A stretch of DNA of 64,000 nucleotides from Isochrysis galbana (lineage: Eukaryota; Haptophyta; Isochrysidales; Isochrysidaceae). Positions 63,231 through 64,000 of the stretch are shown here, piece after piece; position 1 is the first letter of the stretch; the number at the start of each line of letters is the position of its first letter. The notes below the pieces were generated by a model. It did not search any database. It had not been told where the DNA came from and saw nothing but the letters and a program-made list of their open reading frames with translations. The DNA is taken from assembly GCA_018136815.1 (NCBI GenBank), contig CM030933.1, positions 7,541,137 through 7,605,136 of the forward strand, read 5' to 3'. A program made the translations under genes and the position numbers.

Positions 63231-64000
63231 ATAAGAGCTCTTGTAAGGTCATTATTATGCGGCTACGCCTAGAGCCAATGCGACAAGCATACGCACTCTA
63301 TTCATTGTCAGAACGAACTCTCCGTGCGGCAAATCATACACTCATTCCCACCATCTACCTCCACAATCTTTGCCAACACCCAGCGCTTGGTGTCAAACAA
63401 ATGCCTGCGCCAAGGTGATGTTTTAAGCGTGTTCATGGAGCACTCTCTCGAACCAACTCCTTTGCCTCCTCAGGGCCAGAGGGCCAAAGCGCGGCAGCCA
63501 GCCAAGGCTAGGAATCAGTTAAACCAGTTAACCAGTTAACTATATTAATCACTATTAATAGGCAGTTTCAAAACCCCCTTTGATTAATCATCGAGTTTCT
63601 GGAAACTCTAACCCTAGTTAACTAGTAAATCACCGCCGAGTTTTGAGCGCCCATTCAGTGTGTTGGGGGTAAAGGGGGTTGCTCATTTCCCTTTGTACAT
63701 TTCCCCCGCCGTTAGGTCTTCCCGCGTGGCGCGTGGCTCCCTCCCTGTCGCCACGCCTCGATGCCCCCTCCCCGCATCCCCGCATTGCGTTTTCTCCCGC
63801 CATTAGGATTCTCCGCGTGACTCCCTCTCTGTTGTCACGCTCCGACGCCCCCTCCCTGCATCGCCCTTTAGGTTCGTCTCCCCTCCCCCTCCCCGCGGGG
63901 GTCTCCCCTCCTCTCTCTCTCCCCTCCCCGTCCAGAACGCTTGCCGCCTATCTTTTCTTGCCGCCTACTGCGGCCCGCTTTTCCTATATTCATATATTCA

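Overview
The window looks like a nuclear contig of a photosynthetic eukaryote with a complex (secondary) plastid. Three predicted plastid proteins (initiation factor IF-2, a PetC-like Rieske protein and a thylakoid-lumen protein) begin with an ER-type signal peptide, and two of these carry a twin-arginine motif after it. This fits chlorophyll-c algae such as haptophytes; the exact lineage is inference. Genes are GC-rich and sparse, either intronless or split by short GT-AG introns, with one clear and one possible GC-AG intron. Large GA/CT microsatellites and nested transposable elements fill much of the rest.

Layout: 0-1 kb, remnants and a minisatellite. 1.4-3.0 kb, SF3B4 (+). 3.4-6.5 kb, a host reading frame split by an ORF1-only retroelement. 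6.9-9.4 kb, plastid IF-2 (-). 10-13 kb, duplicated blocks and a two-exon unknown gene (-). 13.2-13.8 kb, PetC-like Rieske (-). 14.9-16.3 kb, five-exon SLC35 nucleotide-sugar transporter (+). 17.4-18.7 kb, PAF-acetylhydrolase-like lipase (-). 19.6-22.0 kb, five-exon FMN glutamate-synthase-domain protein (-). 23.0-24.8 kb, SMYD-like SET protein (-). 24.9-27.1 kb, a foldback element made of tandem palindromes around a GA microsatellite and an AT-rich core. 27-30 kb, repeats. 30.4-31.4 kb, unknown protein (+). 32.6-34.7 kb, repeats and a hAT transposase tail. 35.5-39.1 kb, WW/EF-hand/IQ protein (+). 40.3-40.9 kb, lumen protein (-). 41.3-45.5 kb, nested elements. 45.8-48.1 kb, TSNAXIP1-like coiled-coil protein (+). 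48.7-51.5 kb, retroelement copies. 52.0-54.1 kb, seven-exon SLC35B1-type transporter (-). 54.9-59.0 kb, retroelement pieces and a decayed LINE. 60.4-61.4 kb, LNR (Notch-type) membrane protein (-). The rest is repeats.

The host genes cover splicing, plastid translation and photosynthesis, Golgi/ER sugar transport, lipid and amino-acid metabolism and a probable flagellar protein. They show no operon-like relationship. The most unusual content is mobile. One LINE-like family is present as an autonomous-type relic, an ORF1-only element, an internally deleted element and a 5'-truncated copy. Three of these have exact 17-bp target duplications and the 3' ends are oligo-T on the sense strand. Many 5' ends of this and related repeats carry a short hairpin, usually with a TTAT loop, whose stem changes sequence but stays paired. 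A second novel structure is the palindromic foldback element at 24,883-27,103.
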